From contig DIFZ01000023.1 in the NCBI GenBank assembly GCA_002419385.1, positions 1-37,356 of the forward strand: DNA of 37,356 nt. The letters run 5' to 3'. Below are positions 1 through 9,573 of this stretch, one piece after another. This DNA is from Geobacter sp. UBA5735 (GTDB lineage Bacteria > Desulfobacterota > Desulfuromonadia > Geobacterales > Geobacteraceae). The notes below the pieces were generated by a model. It saw only the letters and a list, made by a program, of their open reading frames with translations. It did not search any database and had not been told where the DNA came from. The first letter of the stretch is position 1, and the number at the start of each line of letters is the position of its first letter. A program made the position numbers and the translations under genes.

Positions 1-568
1 TGCGCTGGTTGACGGCGGCGGCCGCGACGCCGCCCCCTGGCACCAGCCAGCCGGCCGCATGCAATACCGGTTGCGAGGGATTGATCTCGATCAGCGCCAG
101 TTCCAGACGCAGGGTTGCCGGTACAGGCGTTCCCGGGTCTTTCATGATCCGGAATCGCTTGTTGGGGTCTTCTGTGAACTGTTTTACAACCTCGTCGTGG
201 AAGTAGACGGCCAGATTTTCTATGTCTTTTTTCACATTGCCGACCCAGTTGGCCGAGCCGGCTTGATGCAGCCAATCCATTTCCATTACGTAGTGGGTGT
301 TGACCGGCGCCACCACCAGCGACTTGTAGCCGCTCTTGTCAGAATCCGATTTGATCCAGACTTTCTGAAACGGCAGGTCCGCACGCTTGTCCTGGAGCTC
401 GGGGTTTGCTATGAAGCCGGCATCCGGCGCTGGTGCGACGGCGGCTGCCTTGAGGTCGTTGGAACCCGACTGCATGCTTGAGCAGCCGGCAAGGACCAGG
501 CCCAGCAAGCAGAACAGGCTGAGCAATCCGGCTGGAATTCTTTGCATTTTGTAACCATTTGTTTTCAT
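1..568 (-). CDS. DUF3313-like lipoprotein, partial (3' end beyond window)
   Basis: The frame is open from the ATG at 568 down to base 1, so the C-terminus lies outside the window; 189 codons are visible. The start follows a good ribosome-binding site (GGAGG, 4-5 nt spacing). The N-terminus is a lipoprotein signal: Lys-containing n-region, hydrophobic stretch LLSLFCLLGLVL, then the lipobox LAGC, so the mature protein should begin at a lipidated Cys near residue 29. The mature part contains a VAPVNTHYV segment and resembles DUF3313 lipoproteins, which have no known activity. A Gly/Ala-rich stretch begins at the window edge. It is the last visible gene of the minus-strand run behind the FadL-like channel, 39 bp after the preceding gene, so it is probably co-transcribed and associated with the envelope. 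The lipoprotein call is firm; the DUF3313 assignment is from memory of the family and moderate. Confidence 0.75.
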   Translation of the reverse strand, partial: MKTNGYKMQRIPAGLLSLFCLLGLVLAGCSSMQSGSNDLKAAAVAPAPDAGFIANPELQDKRADLPFQKVWIKSDSDKSGYKSLVVAPVNTHYVMEMDWLHQAGSANWVGNVKKDIENLAVYFHDEVVKQFTEDPNKRFRIMKDPGTPVPATLRLELALIEINPSQPVLHAAGWLVPGGGVAAAAVNQR

Positions 569-607
569 TTATCCTCCAAAGGATCTTGTTTCACCGCGCA
601 CCGTCAT

Positions 608-1087
608 CTATTTCACCAGCGGTACGGCTTCTGCGAGTTCGTAGCGCAGGGCAGCGCGGATCTTGTTCTCGAGCTGCAGGTAGCGGGCAACCTTCACAGC
701 GGGAAGGGCCTTGTACAGTTTCGGCACAAAGGACTTCTTCATTGACGCTTCGGACTGGTAGATAGCGACCATTTCACTGATCATCTTTTTCGCCTTCGCG
801 TCAGTCATTGAGTCGTTGTTGTATGCAGTGGCATAGTCATCTATCAGCACGGCGACCCTTTTGTTGAGCTTTTTCAGTTCTGCCTGGTAGTCGTCGTAGA
901 CCGGCCAGAATTTCTTGGCTTCAGCGTCGCTGAGCTTCATGTTTGACGCTACCAGCAGTTTCTTGTCGGCCTTGATCTTTTCCAGCAGGATCTGCATGTC
1001 GCTGTCAGTAGGCTCCTGTTGGGCTGCAACCGGCAGGGAAACTGACAATGCAAAGACTACCATGAGGAAGAGGGCGATTTTTTTCAT
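608..1087 (-). CDS. small exported helical protein of unknown function
   Basis: A 159-residue protein with a clear Sec signal peptide (MKKIALFLMVVFALSVSLPVAA, cleavage near AAQ). The mature part is charged and predicted mostly helical, with many Lys, Glu and Ala residues and a KFWPVYDDYQAELKKL segment. The size and helical character recall small periplasmic proteins of the Spy/CpxP type, but I see no LTxxQ signature and do not claim that family. A good ribosome-binding site (AAGGAAC) precedes the ATG. It lies 98 bp after the SYLF gene and 39 bp before the lipoprotein gene on the same strand, so it probably belongs to the same envelope operon. Its function is unknown. Confidence 0.8.
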   Translation of the reverse strand: MKKIALFLMVVFALSVSLPVAAQQEPTDSDMQILLEKIKADKKLLVASNMKLSDAEAKKFWPVYDDYQAELKKLNKRVAVLIDDYATAYNNDSMTDAKAKKMISEMVAIYQSEASMKKSFVPKLYKALPAVKVARYLQLENKIRAALRYELAEAVPLVK

Positions 1088-1185
1088 GTTTTTTGTTCCT
1101 TTCTTGGTTGATGATGATGGTTATTCAGCTGCGGGTGTTCCCACGGTCAATCATCGACATTCAGGACCCAGGTCCGGGGAAGATT

Positions 1186-1749
1186 TTAATCCGGGTATAT
1201 CCTGGTGATCTTCGATCCCTGCAGGCCGAGTCCTGCCATGAGACCCTTCTGGCTGAAGATGAAGGCATAGATATTTTTTTTGGCGGTAGTGGTCGTGAGC
1301 GACTTGGCAACACCCGCATCCACGACAACGATGCTGGGGCCGACACCGATCTCCCAGCCGCCGCTCCTGTCCAGGTAACCGAGGGCGGAGTCGGACATGA
1401 AAAAGAGGGCATAGCCGAACTTCTGGACACCCGCCTGCAGTCCGTACGATCCGGAAGCGGTGTTGTAGTATCCGACCGTCCTGCCTTGTTTACGCAATGC
1501 CCCGTTGCCGCCCTGGACGCCGACAACGAACCCTGCTTTGACGATGCTCGGGAAAATCAGGATGGCCTTGGCCTCTTGAGCCAGCATTCTTGCCGCCGGT
1601 GTGCTTGCGAAGAGCTGCTGCAGGGCGGCGTCCGCATCGCGGTCGATCTGGGAACGACTGGCAGCGTTGGCAGGGCTGGTGCCCGCAAGGGCGAAGGCTA
1701 TGAGTCCCAAAATAATGGTCAGTGCCATAGACCTGGTGAAACTTCTCAT
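1186..1749 (-). CDS. SYLF/YSC84-domain exported protein
   Basis: A 187-residue protein with a signal peptide ending near ANA. The mature portion matches the lipid-binding SYLF (YSC84) family from start to end. Visible family features are the AKAILIFPSIVKAGFVVG segment, the GxxGALRKQG turn, the YYNTASGSYGLQAGVQ strand and the ALFFMSD segment. Bacterial members are secreted or periplasmic and are thought to bind lipids; their exact role is unknown. The ATG at 1749 follows AAAGGAG at good spacing. The gene begins 37 bp after the FadL-type channel gene, which suggests co-transcription and an envelope or hydrophobic-substrate role. Confidence 0.88.
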   Translation of the reverse strand: MRSFTRSMALTIILGLIAFALAGTSPANAASRSQIDRDADAALQQLFASTPAARMLAQEAKAILIFPSIVKAGFVVGVQGGNGALRKQGRTVGYYNTASGSYGLQAGVQKFGYALFFMSDSALGYLDRSGGWEIGVGPSIVVVDAGVAKSLTTTTAKKNIYAFIFSQKGLMAGLGLQGSKITRIYPD

Positions 1750-1786
1750 GGTAATCTCCTTTCGAACAACTTTCTCGTAGTCACTT

Positions 1787-2950
1787 TCAGAACTTCCGGG
1801 TTACATTTGCAGTGAAAAACTGGATAGACATGTCTGGGTATTCTCCGGCAAGTGTGCCGGAAAGGGGGCCACGACTGGCGTTGATACGGGGACTGCCGCT
1901 GTACACATATTCGTAGGCGAAACCCAGTTGTATATCCTTTCTCAAATCGCACTGGGCGCCAAGGGCGCCGTGCCAGGTGTCCTTGTACTTGAGATTGGTG
2001 GTCAGCGCAGGGTTGGCCGTTGAGGAGAGCGACACATCGATCTTGCCGAACTCGGACCAGTCCTGCCAGCCGAAGTTGCCGAGCAGCGCCCACTGGTCGT
2101 TCAGTTCAGTGTAAAAGCTTGCCATCACGCTCTGCGGCACCGTAATTCCCAAATCAAGGGTTGAAGCATACAGCCCGCGGTTGTTCAGGATCGTCGTTAT
2201 CCCGGGCCCGGTGCCGGAAAACTCGGGAGTGTCGGAGAAGTCGAGCTTGACCGGAGAACTGTACGTGACGCCGAAGCGGGTTCCTTTGGACAACTCGTAG
2301 AGGATACCCACATTTGCGCCGATCCCTATGTCGCCATCCTTCAGCTTCAGCCGGCCGTCGCCCATGCCGGGGTCGATATTGTTGATCGCAACCGTATTCT
2401 TGTGATAGCCGTACATTATATTCAGGCCAACACCCACCGACAATCTTTCGGTGATGCGGTAGGCGATCGCGGGCATGATTGATATGCCGATGAGTACGGC
2501 ATCGTCTGCGTAGTAGCGTCCTGCCCAGTCCGAATCGTACCAGAGCCCCAGCCCGAAGTTGGAGAACATGCCGATGCCTACGGAGAGATCTTTGTTGACG
2601 GCATAGGTGCCGAAGGTGCTGAGAGCGGGCAGCAAGCCAAGCGCGTTGCCGCCGTTGCCTCCGGCGACCGTTGTCTCTTGTGAGGGTGAAAATTTCACAT
2701 CCCCGTAGAGGATCTGGGTTCCAAGCAGAAGCTGCTTGCCCTTGAGCCGGGTCATGCCTGCCGGGTTGGTGAGAACCGTGCCGGGGTCGTCGGCCCGGGC
2801 GGCATACCCGGCTGAGGCATACCCCACATCCGGTGTTCCTACTTCGTACAAAGTCAGGCCGCCGGCTTGAACAGTCAAGGGACTCAGGGTTGCAATAAAA
2901 ACTATGATAATGGCTACTAGTTCCAGTTGGCGAATATGATGTTTATCCAT
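1787..2950 (-). CDS. FadL/TodX-family outer-membrane hydrophobic-compound channel
   Basis: The protein has 387 residues from the ATG at 2950. I chose this start because AGGAGGAG precedes it and because it places a signal peptide (LVAIIIVFIATLSPLTVQA) at the N-terminus; the frame stays open upstream to 3061, but that part is not signal-like. The mature N-terminus carries AGGLTLYEVGTPDVG and then the hallmark LTNPAGMTRL element of OmpP1/FadL/TodX channels. The body alternates short beta-strands and glycine-rich turns, and the protein ends in Phe as outer-membrane barrels do. Family members pass long-chain fatty acids or aromatic hydrocarbons across the outer membrane. It heads a minus-strand operon and diverges from a sigma-54 activator gene, which may control it. 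The substrate cannot be deduced. Confidence 0.9.
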   Translation of the reverse strand: MDKHHIRQLELVAIIIVFIATLSPLTVQAGGLTLYEVGTPDVGYASAGYAARADDPGTVLTNPAGMTRLKGKQLLLGTQILYGDVKFSPSQETTVAGGNGGNALGLLPALSTFGTYAVNKDLSVGIGMFSNFGLGLWYDSDWAGRYYADDAVLIGISIMPAIAYRITERLSVGVGLNIMYGYHKNTVAINNIDPGMGDGRLKLKDGDIGIGANVGILYELSKGTRFGVTYSSPVKLDFSDTPEFSGTGPGITTILNNRGLYASTLDLGITVPQSVMASFYTELNDQWALLGNFGWQDWSEFGKIDVSLSSTANPALTTNLKYKDTWHGALGAQCDLRKDIQLGFAYEYVYSGSPRINASRGPLSGTLAGEYPDMSIQFFTANVTRKF

Positions 2951-3243
2951 ATACTCCTCCTCTAATATTGAACCGATCTTCTTGTCCGCTCCAAAACGTT
3001 CTTCAAGAGTCATTCCAACAAGCAAGGCACTGTGATGATTCCGTGTAACCACTTGATTCAAGAGATATTTGGATAAGAAGACAGTTGCCCCGCCTCTCCG
3101 GGGAGGTCCTGGACAGACTGTTGAGGGACAATATGCTGACCATCAGATGGCCTGATGTCTTGCGTTCCATTTTCCCGATGGTACACTCTAAACGCCAATT
3201 TGAAATTTGTTCGACACTAAGAATAATCAACCGCGTATGAAAA

Positions 3244-4833
3244 ATGAGATCACTTGTGACTGCAAAGAAAACCAGCACCACCATGGGGCTTAAAGATCGA
3301 CTCGACTTCGAAACGTTTCTTTCGAATTTGTCCGCGCGGTTCGTGAAACTGGAGTCTGGGGAAATCGACGGGGAAATCGAACTGGCACTAAAGCATCTGG
3401 CGGAATTCTTCGGCGTGGACCGGTGCGGGCTCTTGAAGGCTGACGCGGAAAAGAAACTGGCACAGGTCACCCATGCCTGGTATGCAGAGGGAATCGAACG
3501 GGTAGGGGGTGAGGTTAATCTGCAATCCTTATTCCCCTGGTCATTCGAGAGGCTCGTTATGAAAGGTGAGGTGGTCCGCGTACCGAATTTTCCGATACTT
3601 CCCCCTGAAGCGGAGACGGATCGCCAATCGTGGACCGTGATGGGAGTGAAGTCAGCCCTGATGCTGCCGCTGTACATCGGCAAAAAAATACCATATCTCC
3701 TTGTATTGAATAATATGAGCTCGGAAACATCATGGCCGGACGTCTACATTCCGCGCCTGCGCCTGCTCGGGGAAATTTTTGTCAACGCCCTGACGCGCAA
3801 AATAGCCGAAGACGAACTGAAGAATTCACTGGCGGAAATTCTGATGCTGAAAGAGAAGATCCGTGCGGAGGCCGAATACCTCCGGTCCGAGATAAACGAG
3901 TCCCGGTCGCACGAGGAGATCATCGGCAAGAGCGATGCCGTTGCCCGGCTCTTGTGCATGGTGGAGCAGGTAGCTCCTACGGATTCGTCGGTCCTCATCC
4001 TGGGGGAAACTGGCACGGGCAAGGAGCTCGTGGCACGTGCCATCCACAGGAGCAGTTCACGCGCGGACAAGCTCATGGTCATGGTCAACTGTGCCTCGCT
4101 TCCCTCCTCCCTGGTGGAGAGCGAACTTTTCGGCAGGGAAAGAGGGGCCTATACGGGCGCCTTGACGAAGCAGATCGGGCGCTTCGAGTTGGCAGACGGC
4201 GGTACGATATTTCTCGACGAGATCTCCGAGCTTTCGCTCGAACTCCAGGCAAAACTGCTGCGGGTGCTGCAGGAGGGGCAGTTCGAGAGACTCGGCAGTC
4301 CGAAGACCATCCAGCTGAATGTGCGTATCATTGCCGCAACGAACCGTAATCTTGCTGAAGAAATGAAAAAGGGTAATTTCAGGCCGGACCTGTACTACCG
4401 TCTGAACGTCTTTCCCATCCAGGTGCCGCCGCTGCGCGAACGCAGTGACGACATTCCACTCCTGGTATGGGCCTTTATCCAGGAGTTCGGAGAGAAAATG
4501 GGGAAGCAGATCACCAGGGTTTCGCAGCAGGACATGGAATCTCTCCAGAGTTACGTGTGGCCGGGAAACATCCGCGAGTTGCGCAATATTATCGAATACT
4601 CCGTCATCGTCAATTCCGGAGACACACTTCGAGTGCGGCTGCCTGACGAGCGCCGGGAAACTCCCCGGATCACGACTCTCCAGGATATGGAATGTCAACA
4701 CATAACCAAAGCACTTCGGCTGACCGGCGGAAAAATTAAGGGCAGCAATGGCGCCGCCCGGATGCTGGGTCTGAACCCCTCAACCCTCTATTTCAGAATG
4801 AAGAAGCTTGGGATTTCCTTCAGGGACGGATAG
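3244..4833 (+). CDS. GAF-domain sigma-54-dependent transcriptional activator
   Basis: A 529-residue enhancer-binding protein. Residues about 20-190 form a GAF-type sensor (FFGVDRCGLL, MLPLYIGKK), followed by a coiled-coil linker and an AAA+ domain with Walker A GETGTGKE at 254-261, GAYTGA at 301-306 (the Tyr variant of GAFTGA, used to contact sigma-54) and Walker B GGTIFLDE. The C-terminus is a Fis-type helix-turn-helix (GAARMLGLNPSTLYFRMKKLGI). There is no receiver domain, so the signal is probably a small molecule or redox cue sensed by the GAF domain. Neither the ATG at 3244 nor the internal Met 14 (3283) has a good ribosome-binding site, so the start is uncertain. Possible targets are the divergent FadL operon and the sulfatase cluster downstream; I found no convincing -24/-12 promoter. 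Confidence 0.93.
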   Translation: MRSLVTAKKTSTTMGLKDRLDFETFLSNLSARFVKLESGEIDGEIELALKHLAEFFGVDRCGLLKADAEKKLAQVTHAWYAEGIERVGGEVNLQSLFPWSFERLVMKGEVVRVPNFPILPPEAETDRQSWTVMGVKSALMLPLYIGKKIPYLLVLNNMSSETSWPDVYIPRLRLLGEIFVNALTRKIAEDELKNSLAEILMLKEKIRAEAEYLRSEINESRSHEEIIGKSDAVARLLCMVEQVAPTDSSVLILGETGTGKELVARAIHRSSSRADKLMVMVNCASLPSSLVESELFGRERGAYTGALTKQIGRFELADGGTIFLDEISELSLELQAKLLRVLQEGQFERLGSPKTIQLNVRIIAATNRNLAEEMKKGNFRPDLYYRLNVFPIQVPPLRERSDDIPLLVWAFIQEFGEKMGKQITRVSQQDMESLQSYVWPGNIRELRNIIEYSVIVNSGDTLRVRLPDERRETPRITTLQDMECQHITKALRLTGGKIKGSNGAARMLGLNPSTLYFRMKKLGISFRDG

Positions 4834-4984
4834 GACGTCATTTCGTCCCGAGGGTCAGCATATGAACCTTTTTCGCCAGCCACCTCCAAGCCATCAATAT
4901 CTCACCCCCTTTGTTTTCAGCAGCTTACCAATAACGCTCCGCTTCAATCCTGTTGGCATGAAACTCGGATATGCCTTTTACTTC

Positions 4985-5320
4985 ATGATACTCTCCGTTG
5001 TGAAGATTTCGCCGCACCCTGACAACTGGAAGGAAGTCATCGACATCCTCCTCTCCCTGAAAGGCCCTACCAGGGTGTCCTCCGGCTGCCTCGACTGCTC
5101 CTTGGCCCAAGAGGAGAATGAGGAAAGCCGGACGATACTCTACATCGAGCTGTGGAACTCCTGGGAGAACCTGCGACACCACATCCGATCCAGGAAATAC
5201 AGCAGGCTTCTGGGTGCATTAGATCTCTCCGGCATTCCCCCTGAAGTAAATTTCTACCAGATTTCCGACGTGAAGGGGATGGAGATAATCGAAGCGGAAC
5301 GAGATCCTGATTCGGGATAA
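4985..5320 (+). CDS. ABM-fold (quinol monooxygenase YgiN-like) protein
   Basis: From the ATG at 4985 the product is 111 residues and begins directly with the ABM dimeric alpha/beta-barrel pattern: MILSVVKISP, the TRVSSGCLDCSLAQ segment, an ILYIELW strand and a WENLRHHIRSRKYSRLL helix. Family members include quinol monooxygenases, heme-degrading monooxygenases and many uncharacterised ABM proteins, so the reaction cannot be assigned. Upstream in-frame starts at 4958 and 4862 are possible, and 4862 has a weak GAGGG before it; I prefer 4985 because the domain begins there. It follows the sigma-54 activator and precedes the sulfatase gene on the same strand. Confidence 0.72.
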   Translation: MILSVVKISPHPDNWKEVIDILLSLKGPTRVSSGCLDCSLAQEENEESRTILYIELWNSWENLRHHIRSRKYSRLLGALDLSGIPPEVNFYQISDVKGMEIIEAERDPDSG

Positions 5321-5374
5321 AAATGGATTTACGCTTGTAATACTGCATGGAAAGTTCACAGAGGGGGGAATGAA

Positions 5375-8353
5375 ATGTTGAAAAACACAGCAACCAGGTG
5401 CGCAACTGCCGGTGTCATGCTCATGGGAAGCCTGGGAACGTCTTACGCGGCAACGGCAGGGACGCAAGCGACGCCTGATCGAACCGTGCTGCCGATTCCG
5501 GAACCGACGTACCCGAACAGTACCGTTCTCGACATCCGTAACGCCACGCCGCCGGAGCGGTTCGACGTCAAGGCGCCGGCCGGCGCCCCGAACGTGATCA
5601 TCGTGCTCATCGACGACCTGGGCTTCGCGGGCACCAGCGCGTACGGCGGGCCGATCTCGACCCCGACCTTTGACCGCCTGGCCAAGCAGGGAATACTCTA
5701 CAACAACTTCCACACCACCGCCGTCAGCTCGCCGACCCGTACGGCCATCAAGAGCGGACGCAACCACCATGTCAACAACATGGGGGCCATCATCGAGACA
5801 GGCACGACGTTTCCCGGCAACACCGGCTAGATTCCCAACGAGGTCGCTCCGCTCGCCGAGATGCTGCGCCTCAACGGCTACAGCACGGCTGCCTTCGGCA
5901 AGTGGCACGAGACAGCGGCCTGGGAGGCCAGCGTCTCCGGACCCTTCGACCGCTGGCCGACGCACCAGGGATTCGACAAGTTCTACGGCTTCCTGGGCGG
6001 CGAAACCAATCAATGGGCGCCGTTCATCTATGACGGCGTACACCGGGTCGAATTGCCCGACGACCCGAAGTATCACTTCCTCACCGACATGACCGATCAG
6101 TCCGTGGCCTGGGTCAAGTACCAGAAGGCCCTGACCCCGGACCGCCCCTTCTTTGTCTATTACGCGCCGGGCGCGATGCATGCGCCGCACCATGTCCCGC
6201 AGGCGTGGATCGACCGCTGGAAGGGCAAGTTCGACCAGGGCTGGGACACGCTGCGCGAGCAGATCCTGGCTCGGCAGATCAAGCTCGGCATTGTCCCCAA
6301 GGGCACCAGGCTCGCACCGAAGCCCGAGGCGATCCCGGACTGGAACACGCTGTCGGCTGACCAGAAACGCCTGTTCGCCCGCCAGTTCGAAGTGTTTGCC
6401 GCCTTCCTGGAAATGACCGACCACGAGGTCGGCCGGCTTTTCCAGGCGGTGAAAGACACGGGCCAGGGTGACAATACGCTGGTCTTCTATGTGGCCGGTG
6501 ACAACGGCACCAGCGCCGAGGGCGGCGCCAACGGCATGTTCAACGAAATGACCTATTTCAATGGCGTGCAGGAAAAGGTGCCCGATATGATCAAGCTCCT
6601 GGACAAGTGGGGCGGGCCCGAAACCTACCCGCACATGGCCGCGGGCTGGGCAGTGGCGCTCGATACCCCCTACCAGTGGACCAAGCAGGTCGCTTCGGAC
6701 CATGGCGGCACCAAGGTCGGCATGGCCGTTCACTGGCCCAGGGGCATCAAGAGCAAGGGGGAACTCCGCACCCAGTTCCACCATGTCATCGATGTCGCCC
6801 CGACCATCCTGGAGGCCGCCGGCCTGCCGGAGCCGACGGTGGTAAACGGCGTGAAGCAGCGGCCGATGGACGGGGTGAGCATGGTGTACAGCTTCGACAA
6901 CGCCAAGGCAAAGGATACGCACGTCACCCAGTACTTCGAGATGTTCGGCAACCGCGCCATCTACCACGAGGGCTGGTTCGCACGAACCATCCACAAGGCT
7001 CCGTGGGAGCAGAAGCCCCGCCGGCCGCTGACCGAAGACATCTGGGCGTTGTATGACACGCAAAACGACTTCAGCCTGGTGAACGACCTTGCGGCGAAGA
7101 ACCCGCGGAAACTTGCCGAGTTGCAGGCCCTGTTCATGAAGGAGGCCGAGAAGAATAAGGCGCTTCCCATCGACGACCGGGTGTTCGAGCGCGTCAACGC
7201 AGAGCTGGTGAACCGTCCCGACCTGATGGCGGGACGCACCTCGATCACGCTGGCCGAAGGCATGACGGGCATGACCGAGAACGTATTCCTCAACATCAAG
7301 AACAAGTCAAAGACCATCACCGCGGAAATCGAGATGCCGGAAGGGAAAGCGGCGAACGGTATCATCTTCGCACAGGGCGGCCGCTTCGGCGGTTGGGCGC
7401 TCTACGTGAAGGACGGCATTCCTGCCTACGATTACAACTTCCTTGGTTTGCAGCGCTTCACCGTCAAGGCGGCGGAAATGCTGAAGCCCGGAAAGTCGAC
7501 AATCCGCTTCGATTTTGCCTATGACGGCGGCGGTCTGGGCAAGGGCGGCATGGGGACCCTGTTCGTGAACGGCAAGAAGGTCGCCGAGGGGAACGACCTG
7601 TTCGCCCAGATCGCCGGGACGCCGGGCACGCGTGACTTCCTCTACGCAGCGATCAAATGGTCGCAGACCCATCCCAACGCCTGGGGCGACCCGGGTTCAT
7701 ACGTCAGCTACGGCCCCATGTGGGCCCAGGCGTCGATGACGCCCTTCAGCCAGTACAAGGGCTGGCTTGCGGAAGGGGGCATCCGGAACGCGCTCATCGT
7801 CAGTGGCCCGGCCGTCAAGCGGCCCAAGGGGAGTGTCAACCAGGGACTGATGCATGTGGCCGACCTCATGCCGACGCTGCTGGAAATCGCCGGCGCCGGC
7901 TATTCGAAGAGCTATGATGGGCATGAGGTGCCCGCGCTGTCAGGCACGTCATGGGTCCCGATGCTGGCGGGCCGGGCGGAGACGCCGCGGACGGAGCAGG
8001 AGTACCTCGCCTGGGAAATCTTCGGCAACCGCGCGGTGCGCCAGGGCGAGTGGAAGCTCCGCTGGCAATACGAGCCGTTCGGCACGGGCGATTGGGAGCT
8101 GTTCAACCTGGCGGCCGATCCGGCCGAGCGCAAGAATCTCGCAACCGAGCGCCCTGAAAAGGTCAAGGAGATGGTGACTCTGTGGGATAGCTATGTCCGG
8201 ACGAACAAGGTGATTCTGCCGAGCCGCTCCGTGTTCGAGGCCCTGAAAGACAAGCTGCCGCAGCGCGTCCCTGACGATCCGGGCTACCCGCCGCTTGTCT
8301 ACAAGCGGCAGTTCGTGCCGCCCAAGGACATGGTGGCTGATCCCAGGCCCTGA
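5375..8353 (+). pseudogene. exported serine-type arylsulfatase interrupted by an in-frame TAG
   Basis: One continuous frame of 993 codons broken only by TAG at 5828-5830 (codon 152). Similarity to formylglycine-dependent arylsulfatases continues on both sides without a frame change, so this was one protein of about 990 residues. A strong ribosome-binding site (GAGGGGGGAA) and a signal peptide ending near SYA start it. Metal ligands appear in LIDDLG (residues 78-83). The activation motif is S118-S-P-T-R122, the Ser form of C/S-x-P-x-R, followed by SGRNHH. Later motifs include FGKWHE, VAGDNGT, HGGTKVGMAVHWPRG and a typical C-terminal LFNLAADPAERKNL. Ser-type sulfatases require an anSME, and one is encoded at 11633. 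The amber codon could be a true null mutation, a sequencing error or readthrough. The distal part could restart at the ATG at 5861, but that product would lack the signal peptide and catalytic Ser. Confidence 0.88.
5828..5830 (+). other. in-frame amber codon within the sulfatase frame
   Basis: TAG falls at codon 152, just after PGNTG and before IPNEVAPLAEML, where homologues simply continue. A single C-to-T change from CAG (Gln) or a change from another sense codon would explain it. I see no pyrrolysine genes or other recoding evidence in the window. Confidence 0.9.
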
Positions 8354-8401
8354 GATTTCCCAACTCAAGCTTCAAAAATAACTCGTTAAAGATGGCACTT
8401 T

Positions 8402-9403
8402 ATGAACTACACCACAAGTCCCCTGAAACCGGTTGCCTGGTTGCCGTTGGCCGTCGCAACGATGCTCATCATCGGCGTGCTCTGCCCGCCACAGGCTCTG
8501 GCACAGCTCCCGACACGCTTCTACTGGAAATCTCTGTCGAATGCCAACGCGGTGCCGCTCGTCGTCGAGGTGATAAACAGCAACACCAACCCGTTCGATA
8601 CCGCTCATACCGTGTCCCCGGGATCGGACGTTGACGCGACCATGATCCTCACGGGTTACGTGCGGACTTTTTCCCTGTTTGATCGCGCAGCCATGGCAGC
8701 CATCATCGTGCCGATGGGCCATGTCTCGGGCGATGTCACGGTGGCCGGCAGGACGTTCAGCCAATCGGCCGGTGGTTTCGGAGACCCGCTGCTGGAGTTC
8801 GACATCAATCTCCTCGGCCCACCAGCGCAGAAGAACCTCCCCGACGTTATGCGCTATGAGCCGGGCTTTTCCGTCGATCTGCTCGTCGACCTGGCGTTCC
8901 CGATCGGTGGGTACGACAATGACAGGCCCCTGAATCTCGGGCAGAACCGCTGGTACGGGCGTCTGGGCGTACCCATCGTCTGGCAGCTCGGCCCGTGGGT
9001 GCCGGGCAAGCGAACCACCCTGGAACTGCTCCCCGTCGTGTGGTTGTTCGGGGACAACGACGACTATGTCGGGCAGACCATGAAGACCGATCCGCTGTTC
9101 CAACTGGACGCGCACGTGACGCGCGACTTGACCGAACATTTCTGGGCGGCGGTCGACGCCTCCTGGTACTACGGCGGCAAAGCAACCATCAACGGTGTCA
9201 AGGGGGAGAAGCTCAACAACATTGGCGTCGGGCTCACGCTCGGGTACCAGGTCAACGACAACCTGAACCTCACCGTCGGCTACAAGACGACCGTTGACGA
9301 CAGTGGCGCCGGTGACCTTCAAATGGACTGTTTCATGGTCACGCTCGTGTACGGGTGGCACCCGCTCGTCGAGGGAATGAAACGACTGAAGAGCGAGAAA
9401 TAG
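8402..9403 (+). CDS. outer-membrane beta-barrel protein, phenol MetA-pathway (Phenol_MetA_deg) type
   Basis: A 333-residue protein with an N-terminal signal sequence (VAWLPLAVATMLIIGVLCPPQALA). The mature part is rich in alternating hydrophobic strands: TMILTGYVRTFSLFDRAAMAAIIVPMG, an FGDPLLEFDINLLG element, ASWYYGGKATINGV, GVGLTLGYQVNDNLNLTVGYK and MVTLVYGWH. This pattern matches the transporter-like family named after the MetA pathway of phenol degradation, which are predicted outer-membrane barrels of unproven substrate. The gene lies 48 bp after the sulfatase and is probably co-transcribed. Its ribosome-binding site is weak. It may admit sulfated or aromatic substrates to the periplasm, which is inference from position only. 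Confidence 0.82.
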   Translation: MNYTTSPLKPVAWLPLAVATMLIIGVLCPPQALAQLPTRFYWKSLSNANAVPLVVEVINSNTNPFDTAHTVSPGSDVDATMILTGYVRTFSLFDRAAMAAIIVPMGHVSGDVTVAGRTFSQSAGGFGDPLLEFDINLLGPPAQKNLPDVMRYEPGFSVDLLVDLAFPIGGYDNDRPLNLGQNRWYGRLGVPIVWQLGPWVPGKRTTLELLPVVWLFGDNDDYVGQTMKTDPLFQLDAHVTRDLTEHFWAAVDASWYYGGKATINGVKGEKLNNIGVGLTLGYQVNDNLNLTVGYKTTVDDSGAGDLQMDCFMVTLVYGWHPLVEGMKRLKSEK

Positions 9404-9573
9404 GAGTCTTGCTGAAACGGCGGCCCGGCGAGATCGGAGAGAACAGTGACTGCGAGAAGAGCCTTCCCATGGCGAGCGGTCAGAGGCTGCTCTGTTGGAA
9501 ATGATGATGATCGCATAAGGGGAACTTTTCAGGCCAGATCCATCTTGATTCTGGCAGGGGGCATTCTGACTGG

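Noticed and set aside
3148..3163. Sigma-54 promoter (TGGC...TTGC) upstream of the FadL operon and the activator
   Set aside because: The GG and GC elements are 11 bp apart instead of 10, and the orientation points into the activator gene. Other TGG...TTG hits had GT instead of GC at -12.
5828..5830. Pyrrolysine or other programmed readthrough at the sulfatase TAG
   Set aside because: No pylT, pylS or related genes appear in the window, and homologues I recall have no special residue here. A point mutation or sequencing error is simpler.
5219..7063. Long minus-strand open frame of 614 codons opposite the sulfatase gene
   Set aside because: It is a shadow of a GC-rich coding strand: no ribosome-binding site, no family similarity and composition dominated by Gly, Val, Arg and His.
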